Shown here: positions 1-8,230 of the stretch, piece after piece
How the letters are laid out: every line of letters begins with the position of its first letter
Position numbering within the stretch: position 1 is the first letter of the stretch
Origin: Bacteriovorax sp.
GTDB lineage: Bacteria > Bdellovibrionota > Bacteriovoracia > Bacteriovoracales > Bacteriovoracaceae
DNA length: 64,000 nt
Direction: 5' to 3'
NCBI GenBank assembly: GCA_028710485.1
Contig: JAQTTZ010000004.1
Location: 1-64,000, forward strand
Position numbers and translations under genes: made by a program
The notes under the pieces: model-generated
The model's database searches: none
What the model was told of the DNA's origin: nothing
Seen by the model: only the letters and a program-made list of their open reading frames with translations

Positions 1-2
1 AT

Positions 3-1787
3 ATCCAAAAGAAAATTTCCGATGAAGTGAACGATAAAGTTAATAAGTACCAACGTGAATACTTTCTGCGTGAACAATTAAAAGTTATTCGTTCAGAACT
101 TGGTATGGAAGAGGATGAAAAAACTCGCGACGTAAAGCGAATCAGAGAAGAAATTGAAAAAGTAGGGATGCCTGAAGCTGTTTTAAAAACAGCGAAAGAA
201 GAACTTGAACGCTTGGAACTCATTCCAGATAGTTCTCCAGAGTACAATGTTGCCCGCACATACTTAACTTGGTTAATTGAACTACCATGGAAAAAATCAA
301 CTAACGATAATGTTGATATTGCAACTTCAAGAAAAGTTTTAGAGAAGGACCATTACGGATTAGAGAAAGCCAAAGAAAGAATTTTAGAATTTTTAGCAGT
401 AAGAAAACTAAAACCTTCTTACGATGGAACAATTCTTTGTTTAGCTGGACCTCCAGGAGTCGGTAAAACTTCTCTTGGAAAAAGTATTGCTACTGCTCTT
501 GGAAGAACTTTTTATCGCTTCTCACTTGGTGGAATGAGAGATGAAGCAGAGATCAAAGGACATAGAAGGACTTATGTTGGAGCTATGCCTGGAAAAATCA
601 TTCAAGCTTTAAAAAGAGTTGAAGTAAATAATCCCGTTATCATGCTTGATGAGATTGATAAAATTGGAAAAAGTTTTCAAGGTGATCCAGCTTCAGCTTT
701 ATTAGAAGTATTGGATCCGGAACAAAACTCTGCCTTTATCGATAACTATCTTGATATCCCGTTTGATTTATCAAAAGTACTCTTTATTGCGACAGCTAAC
801 TATATCAATGATATCCCAGAAGCTCTTCTAGATCGTATGGAAGTTATTGAGCTTTCTGGTTATACGCTTGAAGAAAAAGTTGCGATCACCACAAAGTGGA
901 TTATTCCTCGCCAGCTTAAAAAACACGGTCTTCTACGAGCTGATTTTGCTTTAAACTTAAATGTAATTAAAAAAATTATTGCCGATTACGCACGGGAGCC
1001 GGGAGTGCGTGTACTAGAACAACATATTGCAAAATTATGTCGTCGTGCCGCTCTGGATAAAGTATCGCACCCTAAAAAGAAAACAAGATTTTCTCCAACG
1101 ATGGAAAATCTAGAAAGCATGCTTGGATCACCAAGATTTCAATCTGAAATTGCCGAGAAGAAAAATAAACCAGGTGTCGTTACAGGCCTTGCTTGGACAG
1201 CTTACGGTGGAGAAATTCTTTTCATAGAAACTCTTCCTCTTAAAGGAAAGGGCTTCAAGCTTACAGGCCAACTTGGTGGAGTTATGAATGAGTCGGCAAC
1301 ACTGGCATACTCATATGTTAAAAAACTTCTTCAAGATGAAATTGAAGATGCTGAAGCGGCAATGTCAAAGGCCATGAAAAAATCAAAATCGGGCGCTGGA
1401 GTAGATACGAATAAAGTTCATATCGAAACTGAAGATTACCTGGCCGGGCATGAAGTGCATTTGCATTTACCAGCGGGAGCAACTCCTAAAGACGGACCGA
1501 GCGCCGGAATAACGATGGCCCTTGCTCTTTATAGTCTTGCGACCAACAGAGCAGTCAATTCAGATCTAGCGATGACTGGAGAGTTGAGCTTAACTGGAAA
1601 GGTCATGCCTGTTGGTGGAATCAAGGAAAAGGTTCTGGCCGCTAAAAGAGCTGGAATTAAAAATATAATTCTTCCGAAACAAAATGAAAAAGATCTAAAA
1701 GAAGTTCCAATTCTTCATAGAAAAGGAATGAAATTCTATCCGGTATCCCATTTTGATGAAGTTTTAAAAATTGCTCTTAAAAAATAA
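3..1787 (+). CDS. lon: ATP-dependent protease Lon, 5'-truncated by window edge
   Basis: This is the cytosolic ATP-dependent serine protease Lon, which unfolds and degrades damaged or regulatory proteins. The reading frame is open to the left edge, and its first visible residues match the coiled-coil region just before the AAA+ domain. The N-terminal substrate-binding domain (about 200 residues) therefore lies outside the window. Counting from the first in-frame GTG at 27, Walker A GPPGVGKT is at about 141-148. The protease dyad is Ser492 in GPSAG and Lys535 in GGIKEK, with the 43-residue spacing usual for Lon. A 12-residue Lys/Ser-rich insertion sits just before the protease domain. A second full-length Lon lies at 50.6-53.0 kb, so this is one of two paralogues. 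A hairpin terminator follows directly. Confidence 0.95.
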   Translation: MQKKISDEVNDKVNKYQREYFLREQLKVIRSELGMEEDEKTRDVKRIREEIEKVGMPEAVLKTAKEELERLELIPDSSPEYNVARTYLTWLIELPWKKSTNDNVDIATSRKVLEKDHYGLEKAKERILEFLAVRKLKPSYDGTILCLAGPPGVGKTSLGKSIATALGRTFYRFSLGGMRDEAEIKGHRRTYVGAMPGKIIQALKRVEVNNPVIMLDEIDKIGKSFQGDPASALLEVLDPEQNSAFIDNYLDIPFDLSKVLFIATANYINDIPEALLDRMEVIELSGYTLEEKVAITTKWIIPRQLKKHGLLRADFALNLNVIKKIIADYAREPGVRVLEQHIAKLCRRAALDKVSHPKKKTRFSPTMENLESMLGSPRFQSEIAEKKNKPGVVTGLAWTAYGGEILFIETLPLKGKGFKLTGQLGGVMNESATLAYSYVKKLLQDEIEDAEAAMSKAMKKSKSGAGVDTNKVHIETEDYLAGHEVHLHLPAGATPKDGPSAGITMALALYSLATNRAVNSDLAMTGELSLTGKVMPVGGIKEKVLAAKRAGIKNIILPKQNEKDLKEVPILHRKGMKFYPVSHFDEVLKIALKK

Positions 1788-1811
1788 TTTAAAAAAAATT
1801 GCATGATTTGG

Positions 1812-1843
1812 AAAGCCTCCTTTTTAGGGGGCTTTCTTTTTTT
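1812..1843 (+). terminator. Rho-independent terminator of the first lon
   Basis: A 9-bp stem (AAAGCCTCC pairing with GGGGGCTTT, one T-G wobble) with a TTTTTA loop is followed by a run of T. It lies 24 bases after the lon stop codon. Confidence 0.85.
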
Positions 1844-1861
1844 AATGATTTTTTTAATAAG

Positions 1862-1890
1862 AAGAGGCCAGATCTCACCGGCCTCTTTTT
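1862..1890 (+). terminator. second hairpin with T-tract after lon
   Basis: Arms AAGAGGCC (1862-1869) and GGCCTCTT (1880-1887) enclose a 10-base loop and run into T's. It looks like a backup terminator for lon. No gene lies between it and the preceding terminator. Confidence 0.65.
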
Positions 1891-1996
1891 CACTACCCGC
1901 CAAAATATGCTTCCCCGAAAATTCAACATATTTGATAGTGCAAGACCTGTATCGGAATCTTATTTAAAGGACTTAATTTGGGCGAATAAGTACAAA

Positions 1997-2022
1997 TAAA
2001 AAAACCGCCTAATCTAGGCGGT
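1997..2022 (-). terminator. Rho-independent terminator of rpoZ
   Basis: An 8-bp perfect stem (ACCGCCTA at 2004-2011 with TAGGCGGT at 2015-2022) has a 3-base loop. The A-run on the left reads as a T-tract on the minus strand. It lies 42 bases downstream of the rpoZ stop. Confidence 0.85.
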
Positions 2023-2063
2023 CTTTATAAGGTCTTAAAATTTAAATTGGAATCTAAAACGAA

Positions 2064-2276
2064 TTAGAATTCGTCAGAATCGTATTCGCTGATAGGAGCG
2101 TGCTTAATTTTTCCAGCAGCAATCTCTCTAAGGGCCGTTACAACTTCTTTGTTTTTAGATTTAACTAGAGGATCAGCTCCATTGCGAAGTTGTTTTACTC
2201 TTTTAATTGCTAGATGAACTAGCTCATATCTGTTTTCAACTTTTTCTAAGCAATCTTCAATTGTGATTCTTGCCAT
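2064..2276 (-). CDS. rpoZ: RNA polymerase omega subunit
   Basis: Omega is the small RNA polymerase subunit that helps fold and assemble beta-prime and, in many bacteria, contributes to ppGpp binding. The 70-residue protein opens with the family motif [20 protein letters not shown] and has the conserved AIKRVKQL helix and the ALREIAAG segment. An AGGAG ribosome site lies 6 bases before the ATG. It appears monocistronic, with its own terminator downstream. The acidic C-terminal tail (EYDSDEF) is typical of the family. Confidence 0.93.
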   Translation of the reverse strand: MARITIEDCLEKVENRYELVHLAIKRVKQLRNGADPLVKSKNKEVVTALREIAAGKIKHAPISEYDSDEF

Positions 2277-2384
2277 GGATATCTCCTGCCAGCTAGGCGC
2301 CTAAAATAGGGTTATAGAACTTTAGGTTATATTCCCAAAGAGCATTTTTGTCAAAGAGTGAAGGGCTTATTTCCCTCAAGAAGT

Positions 2385-4217
2385 TTAAGACTCAAGCTTT
2401 TTATACAGAGCGTCTATCTCTTTTTTATAAGCGTTAAGGATCACTTTCTTCTTTAATTTGAGCGAAGGGGTGATCTGGCCGTTTTCCACCGTGAAATCAC
2501 TCGGTGCAATAAAAAATCCTTTGATACTTTCAAAGCGGGCGAGCTCCTTATTGGCCTCTTGGATTTCCTGGTCTATGACATTATAAATTTCTGCTTCGCG
2601 GGCCAAGTCTTCGTAAGGAGGATGGCCGCTGATTCCATGTTTTTCCAGCTCATCCAAAAATGCCTCGCGATCAATACTGATGACAGCAACTAAGAATTTT
2701 CGCCTATCACCAACTACCATGGCATTGGAAATATGTTTTTGGAGTTTGAGGATATTTTCTATTTTTTGAGGAGCAACGTTTTTACCAGCACTGGTTATTA
2801 TAATATCTTTTTTGCGGTCAGTGATTTTGACATAGCCATCAGTAGTCAGTTCACCTATGTCTCCCGTTAAAAACCATCCTTCCTGGTTAAAGGCTTCTGC
2901 AGTTGCAGCTTCATTTTTATAATAATAAGAAAAGAGAGCATGGGTCTTAAGCATAATTTCGCCGTCTTCAGCAAACTTCACTTGTACATCTCCAAGAGGC
3001 AAGCCAATTGTTCCTGGAATTTGGCGAACAACCGGATTCATAATACACGGTGCAATCGTTTCAGTGAGTCCATAGCCTTCCAAGATCGTTAAATTCGCAT
3101 TTTGAAGAAAGGTCATGATGTCTGGAGAAAGTGGTGCTCCACCGGAAACTAAAAAACGAATTCGTCCACCGAAGCGATTGTATATTTTTTCAAATACTAA
3201 TTTATAAGCCAGATTTTTTTGGATAATTTGGAAAGGCGTTGGTGACTTATCCTGATTAATTTTTTCGTAATAAGCATTTGAAGCTGCTAGTGCCCATTCA
3301 AAAACTTTTTTCTTTAAATTAGATTCTTTTTGAATGGTGTCCATAACCTTGCTGTAAACTTTTTCAAAAATTCTTGGCACAGAAATAAGAATTGTAGGCT
3401 TCGCGACTAGAAGATTATCAATAACTTTATCGAGTGATTCAGCATAGACACTTTCAGAATCAAAAATAAGATTTAACAAAGAATCACATCTTCCAAGAAC
3501 ATGAGAGAGTGGAAGAAAGATTAAAAAACGGTCAGTGGGAAGGATATTTGTTTTGAGTGAACTGTTAACATTATCGAGCATGGCGCAGAAAGCTTTTTGG
3601 GTAATCACAGCACCTTTAGGGTCACCAGTAGTACCAGAGGTATAAATAATTGAGGCGATATCATCTCCTTCACTTTCACTCACCGATTCCTCAAAAAGCT
3701 TAGGAGAGTGACGAAGTTCTTTCATTCCCATCTCGGTAAATTCTTGAAAAGTATAAAAAATAATATCTGATCTAAGACTCTTTTTTGATTCCTCAGAAAT
3801 ATCCTTGATCCCAATAATATGTTTTAAAAGCGGAAGCTTTTCTTGGGTTTCAAGAATCTTTTGCATCTGTCCTTCATTTTCAAGAATCAGAAATTTTGTT
3901 TCACTATCATTGAGAATATATTCTATTTCGTGAGCCATGTAAGTTGGATAGACAGGGATAACTATTCCTCGCGCGGCAAGAGTAGCTAAATCAAAAAAAT
4001 GCCATTCTTTGCTGGTATTCCCAAGGATTGCAACTTTATCCTGAGGCTGAATGCTCAATTTAATTAATCCATGAAAATATATTTTAACTTTTTGTAAGTA
4101 ATCTTCATTGGTGAAAAAATGAAGCTCGCCCCCATCCACCCAGCCCACCGATCTTTTATGAGGAGAGCCTGCAGTTTTTTTTAAAAACATTTTAGAAATT
4201 GTTTTGTCAGCAATCAT
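2385..4217 (-). CDS. long-chain acyl-CoA synthetase (AMP-forming)
   Basis: This is an ANL-superfamily enzyme that activates fatty acids to acyl-AMP and then acyl-CoA, feeding beta-oxidation or phospholipid synthesis. It is 610 residues, the usual length for the FadD/FAA1 (COG1022) group. Visible motifs are the P-loop IIYTSGTTGDPKG, the A5 motif GYGLTET, the ATP/hinge motif GWFLTGDIGEL and DRKKDIIITSAGKNV near the C-terminus. There is no signal peptide. In a predator such enzymes are often multicopy for using prey lipids, which is context only. It appears to be transcribed alone. Confidence 0.92.
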   Translation of the reverse strand: MIADKTISKMFLKKTAGSPHKRSVGWVDGGELHFFTNEDYLQKVKIYFHGLIKLSIQPQDKVAILGNTSKEWHFFDLATLAARGIVIPVYPTYMAHEIEYILNDSETKFLILENEGQMQKILETQEKLPLLKHIIGIKDISEESKKSLRSDIIFYTFQEFTEMGMKELRHSPKLFEESVSESEGDDIASIIYTSGTTGDPKGAVITQKAFCAMLDNVNSSLKTNILPTDRFLIFLPLSHVLGRCDSLLNLIFDSESVYAESLDKVIDNLLVAKPTILISVPRIFEKVYSKVMDTIQKESNLKKKVFEWALAASNAYYEKINQDKSPTPFQIIQKNLAYKLVFEKIYNRFGGRIRFLVSGGAPLSPDIMTFLQNANLTILEGYGLTETIAPCIMNPVVRQIPGTIGLPLGDVQVKFAEDGEIMLKTHALFSYYYKNEAATAEAFNQEGWFLTGDIGELTTDGYVKITDRKKDIIITSAGKNVAPQKIENILKLQKHISNAMVVGDRRKFLVAVISIDREAFLDELEKHGISGHPPYEDLAREAEIYNVIDQEIQEANKELARFESIKGFFIAPSDFTVENGQITPSLKLKKKVILNAYKKEIDALYKKLES

Positions 4218-4319
4218 TTTTGCACCTTCATTATATTGTATATTTTAATTTCGGTTAGTTACTCTAAAAACTTTCGTCCATTTATTGCATTTTCAACGGA
4301 TTAATTAGTGGAGTTATTT

Positions 4320-4580
4320 ATGCAAGAATTAATCTTAGTTATAAGCCGATGTGTTTCCAAGAGAAAGAGCGTAAAAGGTGAAAAAAGCTTTTATCGCTTT
4401 CATTTTAAGGGATACTACGCAGGTGAGAAGGTGAAGGTGATTCATTTATTTTCGAGTGGCAATAGTTTATTTCCCGAGCAGTTGAGTAAAGGTGACGATT
4501 ATCTTTTGTGGGTTAAGAGAAAGCGCGTATATTTGGAGGTTTTGGAGGTCGAATTAATCAAGTATAAAAAAATTATTTAG
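4320..4580 (+). CDS. small hypothetical protein, 86 aa
   Basis: The function is not recognised. I start it at ATG 4320 because a GGAG ribosome site lies 6 bases upstream; an in-frame GTG at 4308 overlaps that site. The protein is basic and beta-rich in pattern, with alternating hydrophobics and an LEVLEVELI strand near the end. This would suit a small OB-like or barrel fold, but that is inference only. There is no signal peptide. It lies 38 bases upstream of the next small gene on the same strand, so the two may be co-transcribed. Confidence 0.6.
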   Translation: MQELILVISRCVSKRKSVKGEKSFYRFHFKGYYAGEKVKVIHLFSSGNSLFPEQLSKGDDYLLWVKRKRVYLEVLEVELIKYKKII

Positions 4581-4618
4581 AATCTCCTCTATGGTAAGAT
4601 CATCGAATAGGAGATTTA

Positions 4619-4855
4619 ATGATGACACCAACGATAGAAGAGTTAGCGCATGGTGAAAGAAAATTCTTGCATGATATTGCCAACCATATAGTTGTTGCGC
4701 ATGGGATGTCGAGCTTTGTTCATAGAGCGCTCGTAGAGAACAAACCAATTGAAGCAAAGGATATTGATCGTCTGGAAAGGGCCATTGATGCAATCAATAA
4801 GATGACTGCACTTCTTAAAGAAAGAAGAACTTTTTTGCATACTTTTACTGAATAG
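4619..4855 (+). CDS. small DHp/HisKA-like helical protein, 78 aa
   Basis: A GGAG ribosome site precedes tandem ATG codons at 4619 and 4622. The short protein is all-helical in appearance. The stretch FLHDIANHIVVAHG resembles the phosphoacceptor H-box of histidine kinases (hydrophobic-His-Asp then Asn-His), and a second helix DRLERAIDAINKM follows. That would make it a free-standing dimerisation/phosphotransfer module with no ATPase domain. Resemblance to the DHp fold is my reading of the motif and was not tested by search. The pairing with the preceding 86-aa gene is unexplained. Confidence 0.6.
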   Translation: MMTPTIEELAHGERKFLHDIANHIVVAHGMSSFVHRALVENKPIEAKDIDRLERAIDAINKMTALLKERRTFLHTFTE

Positions 4856-4880
4856 TTTTTAATGCTAAATACAAGATTGA

Positions 4881-5882
4881 TTATTTGCCACTTAGTTCAT
4901 TAGCGATTGAATTATTTGTTTTTAAGTTTTTATAAAAATAGCCCAAGCTAAGCCAGCTTCCCATGAACAATCCAATATTATAGCAAAATAAAATAAAATA
5001 ATGAAGTAGAACAAGTCTTAAGCTTAGACGGCGGTGAGTAATCACGCCGTAAGCCAGAACAGCGAACGTATATAGCAATATGGAAATTAGAAAAAATAAG
5101 TTGGGTTGAAAAATCATCAAGAGAAAACATGCCAAAAAAATCAATGGTGCAAAAAAAATCAATTCATTTTTATTAGGCATTAAAAAAAATGTAGAAGCTC
5201 GGCATTTTCCACTTTGGATAAGAGCAGCACCAAGCTTTTCTAAGTTAGGTTGTCGTAGGTGATAAACAAAAAGGTTAGGATTATAATGAAAAGTTTTATT
5301 GTTTTTAGACATTTCTTTTAATAAAAAATGATCTTCATTTCTAAAAAGTTTTTTATTAAAATGAAACCCTTCATTTATAAAAAGAGTTTTTTTAAACCAT
5401 AAGTTGCAAATAACCAGGCTCTCTTCGGTTGCATTATGATTAGAGAATGAATTTCGAGAGTGACGTTTAAAGGCAGGTCCCATGCAAAGAGGTGAGGCAA
5501 GCGCTCTTCCAATTAATGTTTGAAGTGATGAAGCGTAAAGAGGAGTCTGATCAGGACCACCTAAAACATCCCAAGGAAGATCGAAGTTGATATTTTGAAA
5601 ATAATTAGTTGGCATTATACAATCATCTTCTAAAAAAAGAACATATTCACCTTGGGCTTTTTTTATAGCAATATTGCGAGCATTGGCCGAAGTCGTCTGG
5701 GAGATATGCATAAAGGTAAATTGGCGGAAACTTGCTTTATACTTTTCAAGATAACCTCTATCTCCATTTAAAATAACGATTACCTCATAAGGAATTTTCA
5801 GCGATTGTGAACATATAGATTGCAGGCATTCCGTTAATGCCTTCTTTCTATTGAATGTGACAATGATTATGCTAAATTTCAT
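4881..5882 (-). CDS. family 2 glycosyltransferase with C-terminal membrane segments
   Basis: It has an N-terminal GT-A domain starting MKFSIIIVTFNRKKAL, the classic GT2 opening. The metal-binding acidic triad EDD sits in FLEDDCIMP at about residue 88, and an acceptor-side ED (NEDHF) follows. Two hydrophobic stretches near residues 240-300 should anchor it in the inner membrane, as in O-antigen or cell-surface polysaccharide transferases. It is 333 residues, normal for the class. The donor and acceptor sugars cannot be told from sequence. No polysaccharide cluster surrounds it. Confidence 0.85.
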   Translation of the reverse strand: MKFSIIIVTFNRKKALTECLQSICSQSLKIPYEVIVILNGDRGYLEKYKASFRQFTFMHISQTTSANARNIAIKKAQGEYVLFLEDDCIMPTNYFQNINFDLPWDVLGGPDQTPLYASSLQTLIGRALASPLCMGPAFKRHSRNSFSNHNATEESLVICNLWFKKTLFINEGFHFNKKLFRNEDHFLLKEMSKNNKTFHYNPNLFVYHLRQPNLEKLGAALIQSGKCRASTFFLMPNKNELIFFAPLIFLACFLLMIFQPNLFFLISILLYTFAVLAYGVITHRRLSLRLVLLHYFILFCYNIGLFMGSWLSLGYFYKNLKTNNSIANELSGK

Positions 5883-5949
5883 CTAGCTCAGGTTATTTCA
5901 AAGAAATGACTTTGTAAGCAAGAATTAGACTGATGAGCTCATTTAACTT

Positions 5950-6354
5950 TTATTTAACGTGAGCGCTTACAATATCGCCGATCATGACTTTGCCGATTTC
6001 AAAAACCGGTGTCTCTTCTTCACTTTCGATTTTGTTTAAAACGCCGATAGAAGATCCTTCTTCGGAATGAAGTACTTTTACTTCACCAATTTTAATTTTG
6101 TGATTAAACCTTTTTTTGTTTTCATATGGATCTAAAACTGAAATCACTCGGAAGACATCAAGAACTGATCCTTTGGCCACACCCTGGTTTTTCCCCATAT
6201 CAATATAAAAGTTTTTACGAAGAATTTCTTTCTCAACTCCCATGGGAATGTCTTGAGAGATACTATAAATAACATAGTCTTTAGCGATCGCCATTGAAGC
6301 AGTAAAGGCCAGCGTCACCATGAAGAGGACAGGTAGTTCAAAATATTTTCTCAT
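5950..6354 (-). CDS. secreted protein with FlgT-C/MreC-like beta domain
   Basis: It has a cleavable signal peptide (hydrophobic stretch ending SMAIA at about residue 24). The mature part contains YIDMGKNQGVAKGSVLDVFR followed by KIGEVKVLHSEEGSSIGVL. This layout (a 'GxNxGVxxG' turn, then an 'IGxxxV...xxxxxV' strand) resembles the C-terminal domain of flagellar FlgT-like periplasmic proteins. The domain assignment is inferred. The protein is 134 residues and probably periplasmic, with its own transcription unit. Confidence 0.65.
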   Translation of the reverse strand: MRKYFELPVLFMVTLAFTASMAIAKDYVIYSISQDIPMGVEKEILRKNFYIDMGKNQGVAKGSVLDVFRVISVLDPYENKKRFNHKIKIGEVKVLHSEEGSSIGVLNKIESEEETPVFEIGKVMIGDIVSAHVK

Positions 6355-6501
6355 ATTACACTCGCGTCTTATTCAAAGTGCAGTCTTTGAATCTTAAACA
6401 ACCTATCGGTGAGTGGTTTGGCAAAAATAAGAATTGGCCGTTTAGAAGGAGAAGGTGGAAGAATTTGCCTAAAAAGGTACTTCCACTACTATTTTGGATT
6501 T

Positions 6502-8229
6502 TTATTTAACGCGAAGATATTTGGGATAACTCCAGACTAAATCAGAAGGACGATAATTCTTTACGTAATCATGGTAGAGAATAAAATTTCGAGAGTAATA
6601 CTGCATAATCCATGGAATGTCTCGGTTGACCTCTTTTTCCATGTTGGTAATGATTTTTTTCTTTTCAATACCATCGGGAAGTATAACTAGGCGATCATAC
6701 ATTTTGTTAAATGCTTTATTCGTATAAAAAGAGGCATTTGGTCCCGGAGGATAGTTTGTCGATACGAGAAGCTGTAAAACGTTCTCTGCATCTGGATAAT
6801 CGAGAGTCCATCCGTCTTGAAAAAATTGTAAACGACCAGTGCGCGATTTTTCTAAATATTGTTTGAAGTTATTTTTAACAATTTTAACCTTGATACCAAT
6901 TTGCGAAAGCTGTTCCTTAAAAAATTCAGCTTGATCGTTGCTGATTTTAGATTCAGCTCGTGTGTCGTAGACCAATTCGGGCATGTTCTTGCCGTTTGGA
7001 TAGCCGGCCTTCGCTAAAAGATCTTTGGCGACTTCTCGATTGTATTCATAAGGGAGAGTTGCCGAAGGATCATAACCAAAAATTCCTGGAGGAAGAATTG
7101 AGTTCGCCTTTTGACCGGTATTATTGGTGAAGAGTTGAATGTATTTATTCATGTCGATGGCGTGGGCGATAGCTGCTCGCAGATTGAGATTTTTCCCAAC
7201 CAATGGATCGCGCATATTGAATGCCAGCCACCAGTAAGTAAGGGTAGGCATGGTTTGCAAGCGAATGTCTGTCGCTTTAATTTTTTCTTTTAGATTGCCC
7301 ACATCGTCAAAAACTTGAGAATAAAACTCTTGAGGCAAAACAATAAAATCAAGTTCATTTTTGATGAAGAGGTCATAACGATTATTATTGTCCTTAACAA
7401 TTTTAAAATTAATCGAGTCTACAAATGGAATTTTTTCTCCGCTATCTTTTAAAAGACCCCGGCTATTGGCGTAGCGATCTCCTTCCGATGGATAAAAACT
7501 TTCGTGATACTGATTGAACTTGTTGAGAATCAGTTCTTTAGCAGGGTCAATTTTAGTTAAATAAAATGGACCAGTACCAACTGGATGAAGGCTTAAATCA
7601 TTTTTTTCATATTCAATGACTTCCAGTGGAATTGGAGAGATGAAACTCATTGCTAATTTATAAACAAACTGAGGAGAGGCTTGAGTGAGGTCAAAGATGA
7701 GAGTGTAATCATCAGGAGCACTTACTCCTTTTATCGCAGTTGTTTTAAATTTACTAAAATCTGATCCAACCGTTTTTTTAAATTCATTAACACCCAGGAT
7801 AACTCCATCAATAATCCACCAGCCCGTTGAGTTTAGGGGAGTGTAAGAAAGACGTTTAATTTGAGTAATATAGTCTTCAGCTTTTACGAAGCGAACTTTT
7901 CCTTTAAAGGCCGGGTGATCATGATAACGAATATTCTTTTTCAATTTGATTACGTAGCGCTTGCCTTGGTTTTCCATAAGCGGCTGGCTTTCGGCCAGCA
8001 AGGGTCTTAGTTCATATGGGCGGTTAAGGTAATGGTACTCGTAAAGTTGCTCGTAAATATTATAGATCACCAATCCCGAAACATTGTCATATGAGTTGAC
8101 TGGATCGAGTGTTGAAACTTCGCTAGAAAGCGCGATTCTCAATGTTTTTGTGACCCTTTGCTCTGCTTTTTTTGTGCATCCGAAAGCCAGGCTTAAAAAT
8201 ATAATACTAACGGAAACAATTTTTTTCAT
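6502..8229 (-). CDS. ABC transporter peptide-binding lipoprotein (SBP_bac_5)
   Basis: This is a periplasmic solute-binding protein of the OppA/DppA family, which captures oligopeptides for import. The N-terminus has a lipoprotein signal with lipobox LAFGC (Cys18), so it is anchored to a membrane. Family features include the 'STLDP' opening (EVSTLDPVNSYD), GTGPFYL, the NLRAAIAHAID segment and the WTLDYPDAEN region. It is 575 residues, the normal length. Its ATG lies 1 base past the alaS stop, and an AGGA ribosome site lies inside the end of alaS, so the two genes are co-transcribed. No permease or ATPase genes are adjacent. Confidence 0.9.
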   Translation of the reverse strand: MKKIVSVSIIFLSLAFGCTKKAEQRVTKTLRIALSSEVSTLDPVNSYDNVSGLVIYNIYEQLYEYHYLNRPYELRPLLAESQPLMENQGKRYVIKLKKNIRYHDHPAFKGKVRFVKAEDYITQIKRLSYTPLNSTGWWIIDGVILGVNEFKKTVGSDFSKFKTTAIKGVSAPDDYTLIFDLTQASPQFVYKLAMSFISPIPLEVIEYEKNDLSLHPVGTGPFYLTKIDPAKELILNKFNQYHESFYPSEGDRYANSRGLLKDSGEKIPFVDSINFKIVKDNNNRYDLFIKNELDFIVLPQEFYSQVFDDVGNLKEKIKATDIRLQTMPTLTYWWLAFNMRDPLVGKNLNLRAAIAHAIDMNKYIQLFTNNTGQKANSILPPGIFGYDPSATLPYEYNREVAKDLLAKAGYPNGKNMPELVYDTRAESKISNDQAEFFKEQLSQIGIKVKIVKNNFKQYLEKSRTGRLQFFQDGWTLDYPDAENVLQLLVSTNYPPGPNASFYTNKAFNKMYDRLVILPDGIEKKKIITNMEKEVNRDIPWIMQYYSRNFILYHDYVKNYRPSDLVWSYPKYLRVK

Positions 8230-8230
8230 A

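Noticed and set aside
1799-1999. 66-codon plus-strand ORF after the first lon
   Set aside because: It runs straight through two terminators, has no ribosome site and no protein-like composition.
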